DNA of 64,000 bases from Capsaspora owczarzaki ATCC 30864 (Eukaryota > Opisthokonta > Filasterea): contig NW_011887300.1 in NCBI RefSeq assembly GCF_000151315.2, positions 565,310 through 629,309 on the forward strand. Reading direction: 5' to 3'. The notes below the pieces were generated by a model that worked only from the letters and a program-made list of their open reading frames with translations, was not told where the DNA came from and made no database searches. Shown here in pieces: positions 1 to 10,659 of the stretch. Position 1 is the first letter of the stretch, and every line of letters begins with the position of its first letter. The position numbers were made by a program, and so were the translations under genes.

Positions 1-2560
1 GTTCGGCGTTGTTGCTCCAATGCGGACTGTTCTGCTGGCCAAGGGTCAGGTGCGTCGAGAAGTCGTGGCGATAGACTTCTCGCAGCCGCTCGCCAGTGTA
101 CTCGAACAGCATGCAGCGGTCGCTCAGTCGGAATCCCTGCATGCCACCGTTGTTGTACACGATGTGACCTGCCTGATCCAGAGTTGGGATACTCTTTGGG
201 ACCTTTTGAAGGCGGCGACGCGTCGCTTCGTCAATGTGCAGCTGGTGGACAGTCGTTCCTGGCATCGTAGCGAGCGCTGATACGTGTCCAGTCAGCAAAT
301 GCAGCCATAATCGATTCAAACAAATGGAATACATGAAATACAAGGCCCTACCTTTTTCGACATCCATGCCGTTGTTAATTGAGTTGCCACCTTTCATGAA
401 CTCGCTGAACTTTGCGCTGACGTGCGCAAAGTGAAGGTCGATGCGTGACTTGCCTGTTTGAAATGTACAACTTATCAGTACGCTTGAAGATTCGGGGATC
501 GACAGCTCGACATGCTCCTCACCTTCACCAGCCTCGAAGTGCCAAAGGTCGGTGATGTCGAAACTCGCTTGAGTATGCATCTTACTGGATAGGAAGACGC
601 TGAATGGCGAGTTGACGTAGTGTGCACCTGCGTCTGTAACAACAGAGGCAGTATTGATTCTGGGACGAGCGGGCGGTGAGAGAAATGCGACAAACAGTTT
701 TCGCGACAACACTGCTCTTACGGTGGAACTCGTCCCTCTGTGATCAGCGAGTTGATGACTGCAAACACAGCTTGCAGATGATGGATGATCAGAATCCAGT
801 CCTGTTTTTCATCGGGCAGCCAGGCGTCGAAGTGAAGCATGGCTACTTCGTTCGTGCTGGGTTGACGGAAAAAGAACACTATTCCATGAAAAGAGATCCC
901 AGTTTTCGCGAAAAAAGCTTGGCTGCTCTGACGATAGTTATCTGGCATGATTTTCATCTGTTAGCAGGAAGAAGGACGACAGAGTTTCGAAGCTCGTTAG
1001 GACAACAGATCGCGGAAAGTTTTTGGCTGTTCGAAACTCACTTTGAAATCACACAAGAACACAGCTTGACCGGGACCTAGGTTGTTGATCGTCTTGTTGA
1101 TGAGGGATCGAGTATGAGCCGAGCGGAGAAGGTGCGCCACCCACTGCTGAAGAGTTTGGCATCCTCGCTCCAGGATGGTCTGCATATCGGCGCATTCGCC
1201 GGGGTTTTGAGGGAGATGGGCGTCGATGTGCAGGCTCAGATCGGCAAGGGTAGTGAGGCCTTGGGTGCAGATTGGGCACGGCTGGGGACTGCTGAGCACG
1301 CCGAGGTGGTGCTGCTGCTGGCAGTCGTCCAACCCGAATGCGAGGCAGTGGAAGGGGTGGTCGTAATGCTTGGTTGGATCAGCTGTCAAAGCGAAAAGAT
1401 GGTCCCTCAGCCCTTGTAGACGCAGCCCTGCCGTATGTGCGTCCGGAAAAGCGATCGTCAATCGTTCCAGTTCTTGCAGCAGAAAAGGGATATCCTCGCT
1501 AAAAACCGCGAACGCTCGGTGGCAGTTGCCGCAAAGTCCGTTTTCAGGAACACGCCGCTGGAATATAAACTCTCCTGCGTGTAGAGCGCGCTGGAACACG
1601 CTCCAAGAGCACAGGAGGCCGTTTTCTGGGCGTCTTCGTGCATCTTCCGCATCGATGTTTCCAGGTAGACGATAGGCTTCGCCTCACCAGTGACAGGGTC
1701 CACCTTTGTCTTGTGAGCACTGGGAACTGAGTGATCCAGCGTGAATGCGCGGACGCTCGCATCTAGAGGGCGCGACTTGCGCGGCGTGGCTGGCGTCCGC
1801 TGAGCGATTTGGCCAACTCCATAGTGCAGATTGTTCGCGCGCGCCTGTTGCACAGCGTAGCGCGTCACACCAGGCATGGTTGCTAATATGTCCTTGGTTT
1901 TGTGATGGGCGACCGTTCCAAGAAGCTGCGGTGTCTGGTCTGGAAGAATGGGCAGCAGTTCTGCTGTGCACTGCAGGCGGATCTGGGCCACTGTGCCAGC
2001 TGTGACAGATGGCACGTATTTCTGCGCAGCAGCCTGAGCTGTTTCGGCAACCAGAGCGTCGTCATGGCCATGGACCTGCGCGACAGCAGCGACGAGAGCT
2101 TCGCAGCCAAGCTGCACCGCTTCCTCGCGCCGGCGTTTCGCTTCACGGGAGCCGGGGACCAGATCCTCTGTGGCCTTTCTGCGCGATCTGACGGGGGTTG
2201 CAGCTGCTTGCAATGGTACAGGGATAGGCTCGGATGTGGGAGCATCAAAAGTCAAGTAGGCGGCAGGCGGCGCGGGACTTGCAGCCGCGGCGATGCTCTG
2301 CCGCCGGCGGGGCTTGCGCGATGATGCTTGAGCCTCTTGAAGGGCATGGAGGTGCCTTTGGACGGCTTTGATGGCCTGGTAGATGGCAGAGAAGTGAGAA
2401 GATTTTCGCGCCAAAACACTTCGGCACCTTCACCCCCCCCCCTGCCTTCGCTTCTGCGTACTTGTTGCTCCCGATATTCATCTCGGCGCTTCATTCGTAG
2501 TCGTTCAGCCGCTCTGGCATTGTTCACCGGATCAAACACACTTCGTTTGGACCGAACCAT
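1..2560 (-). CDS. Transposase-like RNase H-fold protein, seven exons visible, 3' part beyond the window
   Basis: Proposed exons: 2462-2560, 1688-2375, 1042-1574, 722-957, 523-659, 352-453 and 276 to the left edge. All junctions are GT-AG and all phases agree, giving one open frame. I chose the ATG at 2560; upstream ATGs are possible. The N-terminus is basic (NNARAAERLRMKRRDEYREQ). A Cys/His cluster follows (LCGNCH, then HCLAFGL...CPIC). Next come DFK-MKIMPDNYRQSSQ and GISFHG, the motif TDAGAHY, and GKSRIDLHFAHV. From memory this order matches a widespread uncharacterised family in animals and protists whose core resembles a DDE/RNase H-fold transposase, with Asp residues in DFK and TDAG as candidate catalytic residues. 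The weakest intron is 1575-1687; the alternative there is a one-base frame change. Introns and an open frame suggest a domesticated copy or an intron-bearing element. No terminal repeats are visible, so I cannot tell which. Confidence 0.55.
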
Positions 2561-3299
2561 CAACGATACAAAAGTTTCGGAAAAATCGATCTCACACGGC
2601 TGCTGCTCGGCCACGAAAAAAGACTGCATATGATAACAGGTGATAAAATAGGTCGGCGTCTGCAATGGCAGCGGTGGACAGTGAATAGAACTCTCAGGGC
2701 AGCGTTTCTAGAGGTTTTTGGGCCAAAAACAGGGTATAAAGCTCGTCCAAAAATGGAAGTTTTCGCTCTTCAATTCCACCTTTTCGACCACCCCAACGAT
2801 TCTCGGTGCGCTACCCGCCCCAAAAACTAGACGCTACAATAAAATCGTATTGTCAACACAGTGTGGGGGTAGAGAGGGAGCCAGATCGAACCGGCTCGAA
2901 CTTTTTTTCTCGAAACCGACAAAGGTCGAAAAAAGTTGGGCCAGTGTCATACTGTACACTCTCATACTGTAACACTGTCGTCCACCCGTCACCGCAGAAC
3001 TTGGCTGCACAAACCGCAACCCCAATGCCGCGCTCGCTCGCACTCTAAATAGCCCTCGCTGTCCAACAGTCCTCAACCTCCCGCCATTCACCACAAGCAC
3101 ACACACACACACACACACACCTCCCTTATTGAACTCTCAAACGCTTTCTCCACCCATTGAATTGGGACTTTTGAAAATCTCCAGTCTCGTTCGCTCTGTG
3201 GCGTCATTCTTTTTTTTTTTTTTTTTTTTTTGATTCGTTTGCCACGCTCACACTCACTTTCCCCCTTTCCACTTCAACTCAAGTAGTGCGAGGAAAAAA
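2561..3299. other. Divergent intergenic region, no gene seen
   Basis: This gap separates two gene starts that point away from each other (ATG at 2560 on minus, 3300 on plus), so it should hold both promoters. It contains a (CA)n run at about 3098-3120 and a long T run near 3211-3231. I see no clear TATA box or conserved element. Confidence 0.5.
3098..3120. repeat. (CA)n microsatellite
   Basis: About eleven CA dinucleotides in a row, roughly 180 bases upstream of the STK32-type kinase start. Directly visible; function unknown. Confidence 0.9.
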
Positions 3300-3495
3300 A
3301 TGGGAGGTCTGCTGAGCCTCGAGGAAGACTCGTCGTCGGATGAAGACGACTACGTGCTCACTGGCGACAACGAGTCTGCCGTGCTCGTGCAGGACGCGGG
3401 ACTGCCGCCAGACCCCGAGGAAATCGACACGGCACGAGCGCGTGCGGTTCGGCGGCGGGAACGGCGACAGGCGGCCCTGCAGCACATTCTCGAAA

Positions 3496-3530
<35 letters not shown>

Positions 3531-5777
3531 GCGAGCCACAAGACTGTCCATGCATTGCGCTCACCAAAGCCAGTCAAGCGAGCGCAGAGCGGCGGTTCGA
3601 GCTGGTTTGGATTTGGCGGCGAAGTGAACGCCCATTCGCCATCTGCCACCACAGTGACGACGACGACGACGACGACGACGAGCGCGACCTCAGCCAGCTC
3701 CAACACTCAGAGCAACAGCAGCAGCAGCAACAGCCACAATGCTCATCACAGCACCACAGCGAACGCGGAATCACCCCATCCTCATCATGACAACGCTGCT
3801 GCTGCTGCTGCTGCTTCGACGACTCCGACAGCCGCTGCAGCAGCCGACCTCGCAATCCTGCACTCGCCGGCATACCTGATGGCCAGCTCGCCGCAGCTGC
3901 GCCATGAAGTCAACCTGGGCCAGTTCTCGCTCATCCGGACGATTGGCAGGGGCGGCTTTGGCAAGGTCCAGGTCGTCCGCCGCAAGCTCTCCCGCCGTTA
4001 CTATGCGCTCAAGTACGTCTCCAAGACCGAGTGCATCAAGCAGAACATGGTTGGGAATGTGCTCTTTGAGCGGGAATTGCTCGAGCAACTCCGGCACCCG
4101 TTCATTGTCAATCTGCAGTTCTCCTTCCAGGACGAGTTTTTCATGTACTTTGGCCTCGAGCTCATGACGGGCGGCGACATGCGCTTTCTGCTCGACAACG
4201 AGAACGACCCATTTGTGTTCACCGACAATGCGCTGCGGTTTTACGCGGCAGAGCTCGTGCTCGCCATCCAATACCTGCACGACATCCACATTGCCCACCG
4301 CGACATCAAGCCCGGCAATCTGCTGCTCGACAGCAAAGGGCACATTCACCTGACAGACTTCAACTTGGCCACGCGTCTCAAGGGCCGCAAGTCCCACACC
4401 ATCTGCGGCACCATCCAGTTCATGGCACCAGAGATTTTCGCGGATGCCGGCCACGACACTGCGGTCGACTGGTGGGCGCTTGGAATCACGCTGCTCGAGA
4501 TGGCCACGGGCAGCACGCACGTTACCGCCAAGGATTACACTGCGCTCGAGAAGGAGCTGGAGACCTTTTCGATTGCCAATCTCGAGAACAAAATGTCTGA
4601 CGTGTTGTTTGACTTTTTATCTGGCCTCCTGCTGAAAACGCCGTCCAAGCGATCGGCGTTCGCCAGCGCCATCCGCACCCATCCCTTCTTTGCCAGCGGG
4701 GTGTGCCAAAAGCCCGAACGATTGTCTGGAAGGCAGCGACTCATTGAAGCAATGCTCGAAGGTGAATCCATCGACGACTTGGCCAGCTTTGCAGACGATG
4801 ACGATGACGATGACGACAATGGCGATGGCGACGGTGGTGGGCAGGACCGCAAGAGCGGCCGTGAGTCGAGCCCGCCGCGCAGCCGAGCGGATTCGTCGTC
4901 GGCGTCACCACGTCCGCGTCGTGTCAAGTCAAAGTTCACGCCGATTGACTGGGTGGCCTGCGAAAAGAAACAGCTCACGCCGCCATTCCATCCGAACGAG
5001 CACATGGCCAACTTTGACCCCACGCTGGAGTTGGAAGAGCAGCTGCTTTCAGACAACCCGCTAGCCATGATCAAGCGCGCACGCAAAGTGTCGCGGCAGC
5101 GGCTCACCAAGGCACAGAGCCGCATCAAGTCGGACTCGGCCGAGTTGAGCGGCGTGACGCTCTGGCGCAACCTGCTGCTCGACCCCAGCGAGCACGCCAT
5201 GTTTGAGCGTCTGCCCAAGCCAATCATGGGTGAGCAGGCCGAACTGTTCCACAACTTTACCACCTTTGACCTGGAAGAGTACCACGACGCGCAAGTGGAG
5301 ACGATGGCTGCTGCCATGACAAAGCACACGGAGGCTCTTGAGTTCCGCAAAAAGATGCGCATCATGCGCATTGAGGATGGCCGCGCCCGTCGAGAAATTG
5401 TGGCTGGCGAACCGGATCCTGACGCACCTGCAGGGCTGGTGGTGACGTCCGCCCCAACGTCCGCCCCGACATCCGCTCCATCCTCCGCGCCGTCTTCGGC
5501 ACCCAGCTCTGCTCCCGGATCGCCTGGCGTCAGTCGAAAGCACAAGCACGACAAGTCCAGCTCGTTCAAAAACGCCGTCACCCCGCCTCGGCCTGGCCGC
5601 TTGAAGACGCTCGTCCAGAAACTGCGAGGTGTCGACCACCATGCCTGGCTGTCCAAAGGCATTTCCGAGATTCTCGACAACCAGTCTGCCGAGCGTCTCC
5701 CCGGCCTTGACGGCTCCCTGGACAGTCTCGAGGCTCGGTCGGCTGAGCGACTGCCAGGCGTCGAGAAGGCCGTCTAG
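3300..5777 (+). CDS. STK32: STK32/YANK-family Ser/Thr protein kinase
   Basis: Single exon, 825 residues. The N-terminus MGGLLS has Gly2 and Ser6, which fits N-myristoylation as known for YANK kinases and suggests membrane targeting. Residues 1-200 are low complexity with poly-Gln, poly-Thr, poly-Ser and poly-Ala runs. The AGC-type kinase domain spans about 204-462: GRGGFG loop near 216, YALK lysine near 238, HRDIKPGN near 332 and DFN near 352. DFN in place of DFG is the usual state in this family. The C-terminal region has the YANK-type segment DWVACEKKQL...FDPTLELEEQ. An acidic run, a repeated APTS/APSS stretch and two SAERLPG copies lie outside the conserved parts. It is about twice the length of animal STK32 because of these insertions. 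Family call firm; substrate unknown. Confidence 0.9.
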
Positions 5778-6049
5778 AGCGTGTTTCTCGAAACGCGAGT
5801 TTTGATGCAAAATTGGTTGTTATTCTTGTAGCAAGTACAGTAGTTGTGCATTTTCTTGGGCACAGGTGTGTCTTCTTGGTAAATTGTTCCCGCCCACAAA
5901 ACTTCTCGTTCATGTCTTAAAGTTATCCGCGCGCAAAATAGGGAAGGAGCGGGTTGAGCAAACAAACGGATTGTCTCCTTCACCAAGTTTGCAGATCGTC
6001 AAAGCCCAGTTGGCACGTCGTCATAGCTTGTAAGCCGAAACATCCACCT

Positions 6050-6629
6050 TTATTGACAAGTTCCATCATCGCAGCAGTCCGCGTTACACTCGGCCAACTC
6101 CTCGGCTGTCATTTCAAAGTCGGGCTGTCGCATATGCCCTGAGCTTGGTGCTGTCGGATCGCGCATATCCCTGAGTGCCGATACATCCGCTTGCAACGTG
6201 ACTACAGGAACCTTTGAGCTCGCAGGCAAAATGTATCTGTGTTGTTCGTCGAGGACGAAGGCGGTGATGAGCATGCGAACAAGAGGTGAAAAAAAAATGT
6301 CAAATCGATCATCATACTTGTTGTCGCAGTACGGGCAGTACGAATCCGTCTCCTCGTCAAAGTTGCTGCCCAAATTCCACGCCAACCCATCGCGATCAAA
6401 GGTGAGTCGAGATGTCATCGTAGAAGCGATTGTTGACAAGCCGAAACAAGACTTACGTGGAATTCTTTCGGAAGACCTTCTTGCACTGCCAAATGTCGAT
6501 AATTGTTTTAAAACAAAAAGCAATCATGGTCATGACCAAGCAGAACCAACGTTGCCAACGAGTGAGTATTCGAATTGAGTTGTGTTTTCCCATCCAAAGC
6601 CTTGATAGTTGACGTCTTTGGTTGACGTC

Positions 6630-6660
<31 letters not shown>

Positions 6661-7061
6661 GGCGGGAAATCGTTTTGCAGCCACACGATTGGAAAACACG
6701 AAACACGAAACAACGGCCGCAAATCACCGCGCCCGCATCCAAACTTCGACTATCAAGCACACACAGACCTTCTTGCATGCAAAGACGAGCTCGACGGTCT
6801 TGCGGAGCGGGTGCTGCTCGGACCCAGCGTGGCATTCGGGGCAGTCAAACCACTTCTTGCAGCATGCGGCGCGCACCGAGACCTGTTCCCCCCACCCCCG
6901 CCACCCCGCAGCAAGCACGTCAGCAGCAGCAGAAAAAGCAAAACAAGTGAGTCGCATGCAAACAAGAGGCGAATATGAGCGGCATGAGATCAGGTCGAGC
7001 TCGAGGGATGAATGTTTCACTTGTGACGACAAACCTGTGCGTTGAGGACGTGCTTGCACAT
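6050..7061 (-). CDS. Small CHY-type zinc-finger protein
   Basis: Five exons: 7035-7061, 6769-6882, 6457-6485, 6318-6365 and 6050-6236, giving 134 residues with consistent phase. The first exon encodes only MCKHVLNAQ. Zinc ligands continue in VSVRAACCKKWFDCPECH, then FACKKCKKVFRKN, then YCPYCDNKY, which is the order of the CHY zinc finger found in small fungal and protist proteins related to Hot13. The C-terminus is acidic and Cys-rich (CNADCCDDGTCQ). Donors are GTTTGT, GTCTGT, GTAAGT and GTATGA, so two are non-canonical beyond GT. Intron 2 (6486-6768) contains a long A run on the coding strand. Role is probably zinc binding or redox-linked folding, inferred from the family only. Confidence 0.8.
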
Positions 7062-7281
7062 TTGTGGATGGTGGAATTGGAGGAGGAATTAAGAGTGGCA
7101 TAGGAGCAAGATTAAAGCAGTCGAATTCAGTACAAACGAGGTGTCTGAGCTTCAAATGAGAACGACCACATCCACCGATTCAGCCACTGAAAGCGCATTC
7201 GCATTCATTATTCAACCCATCTTCAACAAAAGAAAGACTTGAACTCTAGCTCAGTCATTCCAATCGAGAGATTTACCAGTC

Positions 7282-8421
7282 ATGAGCGATCGTCGTATGA
7301 AAGACCTGCTCAAGCAGTCTGGGAGGTAACACAAACCTTCTGATTGCGCACCGACCTCGTTTTGATTTGGTTTGGTAGTAATAATGAGAGGTGATGATGG
7401 TGACCAGGGCAAGAACTATGATTGAGAGAAAGGGTGTGGTGGAGTCCGTCTGAGCAGCTCAGAAACTACTTCCGTTGATCCCCCCCCCCTCCTTCGCCTT
7501 GACGTGCTCAACGCCAACATTGATTTTCCTACTTGTCTTACAATCCTCGGCGCCCTCCCTCAACAACCAAGCCGCCGGTCTGGTGGTGCTGCGTCGGCTG
7601 CGGCTCCAAAGTGCCAGAACTGCAAGCAGCCGGGCCACTGGACGTACCAGTGCACCCGCAGCAGTGCCGATGCGACCGTCTACCGCCCAAGGCCATCGCG
7701 ATCCAAGCTGCTCGAGGACCGCATTGCGTCAGGCGCGCCGGCGTCGATCGCACTCCCGCCATCAGGCGTCGGGATGACTGCGGCAGGCGCTCCAGCTCAG
7801 TCCCAATCCCAAGCACAGTCCCAAGCCCAAGCCCAAGCGGATGAAGCCAAGAGCGAACGTGCTGCCTCGCATGAACTCTCTGCAATGTCGCTTGCTGCCG
7901 TGCCGCAGGGTGGTGCCGCCGAGCAAGGTCGAGGCCGATCCAACACAAAGCGACGAGCTGCGTCGCGATCATCGTCCAGCTCGTCGGGATTGTCGTCTGC
8001 GTCGGGATCGTCATCAGGGTCGGGATCATCACGGTCATCATACTCGTCGTCTGGATCATCGTCAGGCTCGAGCTCCGGGTCGGACTCTGGCTCTGACTCG
8101 GATTCTGGCTATAGCTCGGATTCGAGCAGCGGATCAAGCCACAGCAGCGGATCAAGCGATTCCGAAGACGAAGGCAAGCATCGTCGTCGTCGTCGTCGTA
8201 GCCACGGTTCTAGGCATCGTCGTCGTAGTATTAGTCGTAGTCCTAGTCCTGATCGGAGTCGCTCGTCCAAGAATTCACTTCGACCGCCTTCATCTCGTCG
8301 TAACAATGCTCGGTCTCGGTCTCCATCTCCATCCCGGTCTCGGTCTCAGTCTCGGTCTCGATCGCCGCCTCGTTCGTCTTCGTCTCGGAGTAGATCCGAC
8401 CGCGGGCGTCGCGACGATTGA
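7282..8421 (+). CDS. ZCCHC10: ZCCHC10-like zinc-knuckle protein with SR-rich tail
   Basis: Two exons, 7282-7325 and 7572-8421, give 297 residues. Exon 1 encodes MSDRRMKDLLKQSG and ends at a GTAACA donor. The acceptor at 7571 keeps the frame. A single CCHC knuckle, CQNCKQPGHWTYQC, sits near residue 30, and the GHWTYxC form is characteristic of ZCCHC10. The next 100 residues have Gln-Ser and Gln-Ala repeats. The rest is a long Ser-rich tract ending in repeated RS and SR dipeptides, longer and more SR-like than the human Ser-rich tail. This suggests a nuclear RNA-linked role, but the function is not established in any species I can name. Confidence 0.85.
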
Positions 8422-8623
8422 ATCAGGCAGCGCAAATGAATTTTTGTGTATTTGTGTGCATTTGTTGTTTCCATGGACTCTTTCCATGGACTCTGCTCAC
8501 TTTCCAGCAATTCTCAGTTCAATCTCTTTGGTTCCAGCATGTTTGAGGCACGAAACCGGGAAAAAAATGGCGCGAAAATGATCAACCCAACGAGCGAACG
8601 AATGGCGGGAAACCAAAATCACT

Positions 8624-8660
8624 CCCGCAACATCTGCATTCATGGTACAGTGTACCAGAC
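8624..8660 (+). repeat. Left arm of a 37-bp inverted repeat around the transposon
   Basis: Matches the reverse complement of 10041-10077 at 35 of 37 positions. The inner 13 bases (from CAGTG at 8648) look like a normal Tc1/mariner end. The outer 22 bases plus TA lie outside that end, so they may be part of a palindromic target site or of an unusually long terminal repeat. Confidence 0.9.
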
Positions 8661-10053
8661 ACATTTTACAAGTGAAGCAGCGGGCTGGGAGTGAAGATTC
8701 GAAGCGAGAACAGACAAAAATGAAAACTAAACAAAACAGAAAAAGAGCGGATTTTTTGCCCAATTTTCACAAAGCATTACATGGCACACAAACAACGTGT
8801 CGCAGCGCCTCCGCTCCACTTCAGTACTTGGTATAACCACCATTGGCATCTATCACAGCTTGAATGCGGCGCGGCATCGATGAAATGAGATCGCGGCAGA
8901 CCTCTGGCGTGAGCACTTCTTCGTAGACCGCTTGGAAGCGTTCCCACAACGCGGTCTTGCTCTTGATCTCCCTCTCCTGGTAGATCTTGTTCTTGACCAT
9001 GTTCCACGCATTTTCGATGGGGTTGAGGTCGGGAGAGTTCGCAGGCCAGTCCAGGACGGTGATCTGATTGGTTTCGAACCACTTGGCCACATCTTTTCTT
9101 TTGTGACAAGGGGTATTGTCATGCATGAAAATCATCTCGTTTTTGTTGTTCCACACGCGAATGCTTGCTAGCAACTCGCTCTCCAAAACTGAGAGGTAGG
9201 TGTCGCCGTTCATGACGTCGCCGACCTCGCAGAAAAGCGAAATTCCGAAACGAGAGATGGCGCCCCAAACGTTAATATGGCCACCGCTGAACTTGAGCAC
9301 GCATCGATCGGTCAACGTTTCGCCAACCGATCCACAGGTGTTGTTCCTGCAGAGATAGAGAGCAGTCTCGCCGGAGAAGACGACCCTCAGCCAGTCATTG
9401 ACGGTCCAATGCTGATGAGCGAGTGCAAAGGCCAAGCGTCGCTCTTTGTGTGTCTCTTTCAAGAGGGCTTTTTTGAAAAGTCCTGCACCATGCAGCACCC
9501 TTCTTATCGTGCATGGAGAAACATCAACGTTGGTCAATCTGGGCATAGTGGCGGCCACTTCGGGTGCGGTGTCGGACTCATTGAGGAGGATCTGCGCTAC
9601 AATGTTGTCGCGGTGTAATGACTTGAGCTTGCTGGGGCGACCGGGGCGGGGGCTGTCGCTCGTCGTCGCCCTTCCCGAGAAGCGTTGGGTGATGCTGATC
9701 ACTGTAGAACGTGGGAGGTGAAGCTGGGTGGCGATCTTGTTGTAGGAGAGGCCAGCATTTCGCAACGCGAGCACTTGACCGCGGACGACCTCCCTGGGCA
9801 TCTTGTCCAGCACGGGCAGCGGTCTTTTTGGTGAAGTTGGACGCAGCCATACCGGGGGCTGTCTGGGAGCCACGCGGGACGTGGACTGACTGCGTGTGCG
9901 AGTCATTGCGCACAAAAAGACTGAACCCAAACCAGAATTTGCGCGGGAAAAGTGACTTTTTTGTGTTTCCTGATATTTTTTATTTTGCTCGCTGCTGCTC
10001 CAATATGACTCGGAACCCCCGCTCCCGGTGTTCATCAGACGTCTGGTACACTG
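8648..10053. mobile_element. Tc1/mariner-family DNA transposon, about 1.4 kb
   Basis: The element runs from CAGTGTACCAGAC at 8648 to its inverted copy ending at 10053 and is bordered on both sides by TA (8646-8647 and 10054-10055), the expected Tc1/mariner target duplication. It encodes one transposase on the minus strand. It lies between ZCCHC10 and PAM17 and interrupts no recognised gene. The frame is open, but the first catalytic Asp is replaced (see the CDS), so this copy is probably not autonomous. Confidence 0.88.
8821..9906 (-). CDS. Tc1/mariner transposase with altered first catalytic Asp
   Basis: 361 residues from the ATG at 9906, typical for Tc1. Longer starts would read through the terminal repeat and are rejected. 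The N-terminal part contains helix-turn-helix regions (GLSYNKIATQLHLPRSTV, then GRPSKL and the second half TIRRVLHGAGL). The catalytic core has VWGAISRFG, HDNTPCHK (second Asp) and WPANSPDLNPIENAW (third acid, spaced as in DD34E). The first Asp, normally in a FSDES-like motif, reads FSGET here, at about 9371-9385. Loss of this metal ligand should abolish catalysis, although binding to ends may persist. No stop or frameshift is seen, so the loss looks recent. Confidence 0.92.
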   Translation of the reverse strand: MTRTRSQSTSRVAPRQPPVWLRPTSPKRPLPVLDKMPREVVRGQVLALRNAGLSYNKIATQLHLPRSTVISITQRFSGRATTSDSPRPGRPSKLKSLHRDNIVAQILLNESDTAPEVAATMPRLTNVDVSPCTIRRVLHGAGLFKKALLKETHKERRLAFALAHQHWTVNDWLRVVFSGETALYLCRNNTCGSVGETLTDRCVLKFSGGHINVWGAISRFGISLFCEVGDVMNGDTYLSVLESELLASIRVWNNKNEMIFMHDNTPCHKRKDVAKWFETNQITVLDWPANSPDLNPIENAWNMVKNKIYQEREIKSKTALWERFQAVYEEVLTPEVCRDLISSMPRRIQAVIDANGGYTKY

Positions 10054-10077
10054 TATCATGAATGCAGATGTCGCGGG
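10041..10077 (-). repeat. Right arm of the 37-bp inverted repeat around the transposon
   Basis: Inverted partner of 8624-8660, two mismatches in 37. The inner 13 bases are the transposon end; the outer part continues the symmetry beyond the TA duplication. Confidence 0.9.
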
Positions 10078-10329
10078 CGAGACGGAAACTAACACAGGTC
10101 CCAGGGAGGGCGAAAAATTGAAAAACAGAAGGGTGGTCGAAAATTAATGATCGGGATAGTATCTTCTAAAGTTTCAACAATCCATGCCAAATCGTTGACA
10201 GCATGATATGAGCGCGTGCGGTCCACGTCAAAGGTAGATTTCCTCCCTTGTCACAATGTTGCCAAACTCTATTTTATTTCATCATCACTTCACTTTTTTT
10301 TTTTTCATTGTTTTGTTTTTCTTCTCAGA

Positions 10330-10611
10330 ATGCTTCTCAGTAGCTGCCGTCCTCGTTTCGGCTTCTTTGCTGCTGCACACGCGCTCGGCTCTGTCGCCGC
10401 ACGGCCCGCCTTCTCCATCCCCACGCTGACCCTTGCACGGTGAGCCCTTGCTACATTGAAGTTGATCTGGTGTCGTGGTGGTCGAGTGTCCCCCGATGCT
10501 CAATGAGGGGTTGAGATCTCGTCCTTTCGCTCTCTCTCTCTGTTTGCCAGATCGCTCGCGTCGTCGTCGAGCACAGCCAGCCCCACTGATGATGCAGCCA
10601 AGATCCCTCCT

Positions 10612-10659
<48 letters not shown>

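Noticed and set aside
4535-5680. 381-codon minus-strand frame within the STK32 gene
   Set aside because: Ser/Arg-rich shadow frame without motifs; the plus-strand kinase is unmistakable.
9907-10095. Longer transposase start giving 424 residues
   Set aside because: The extra N-terminus would be translated from the terminal inverted repeat and outside flank. The 361-residue start at 9906 fits the family.
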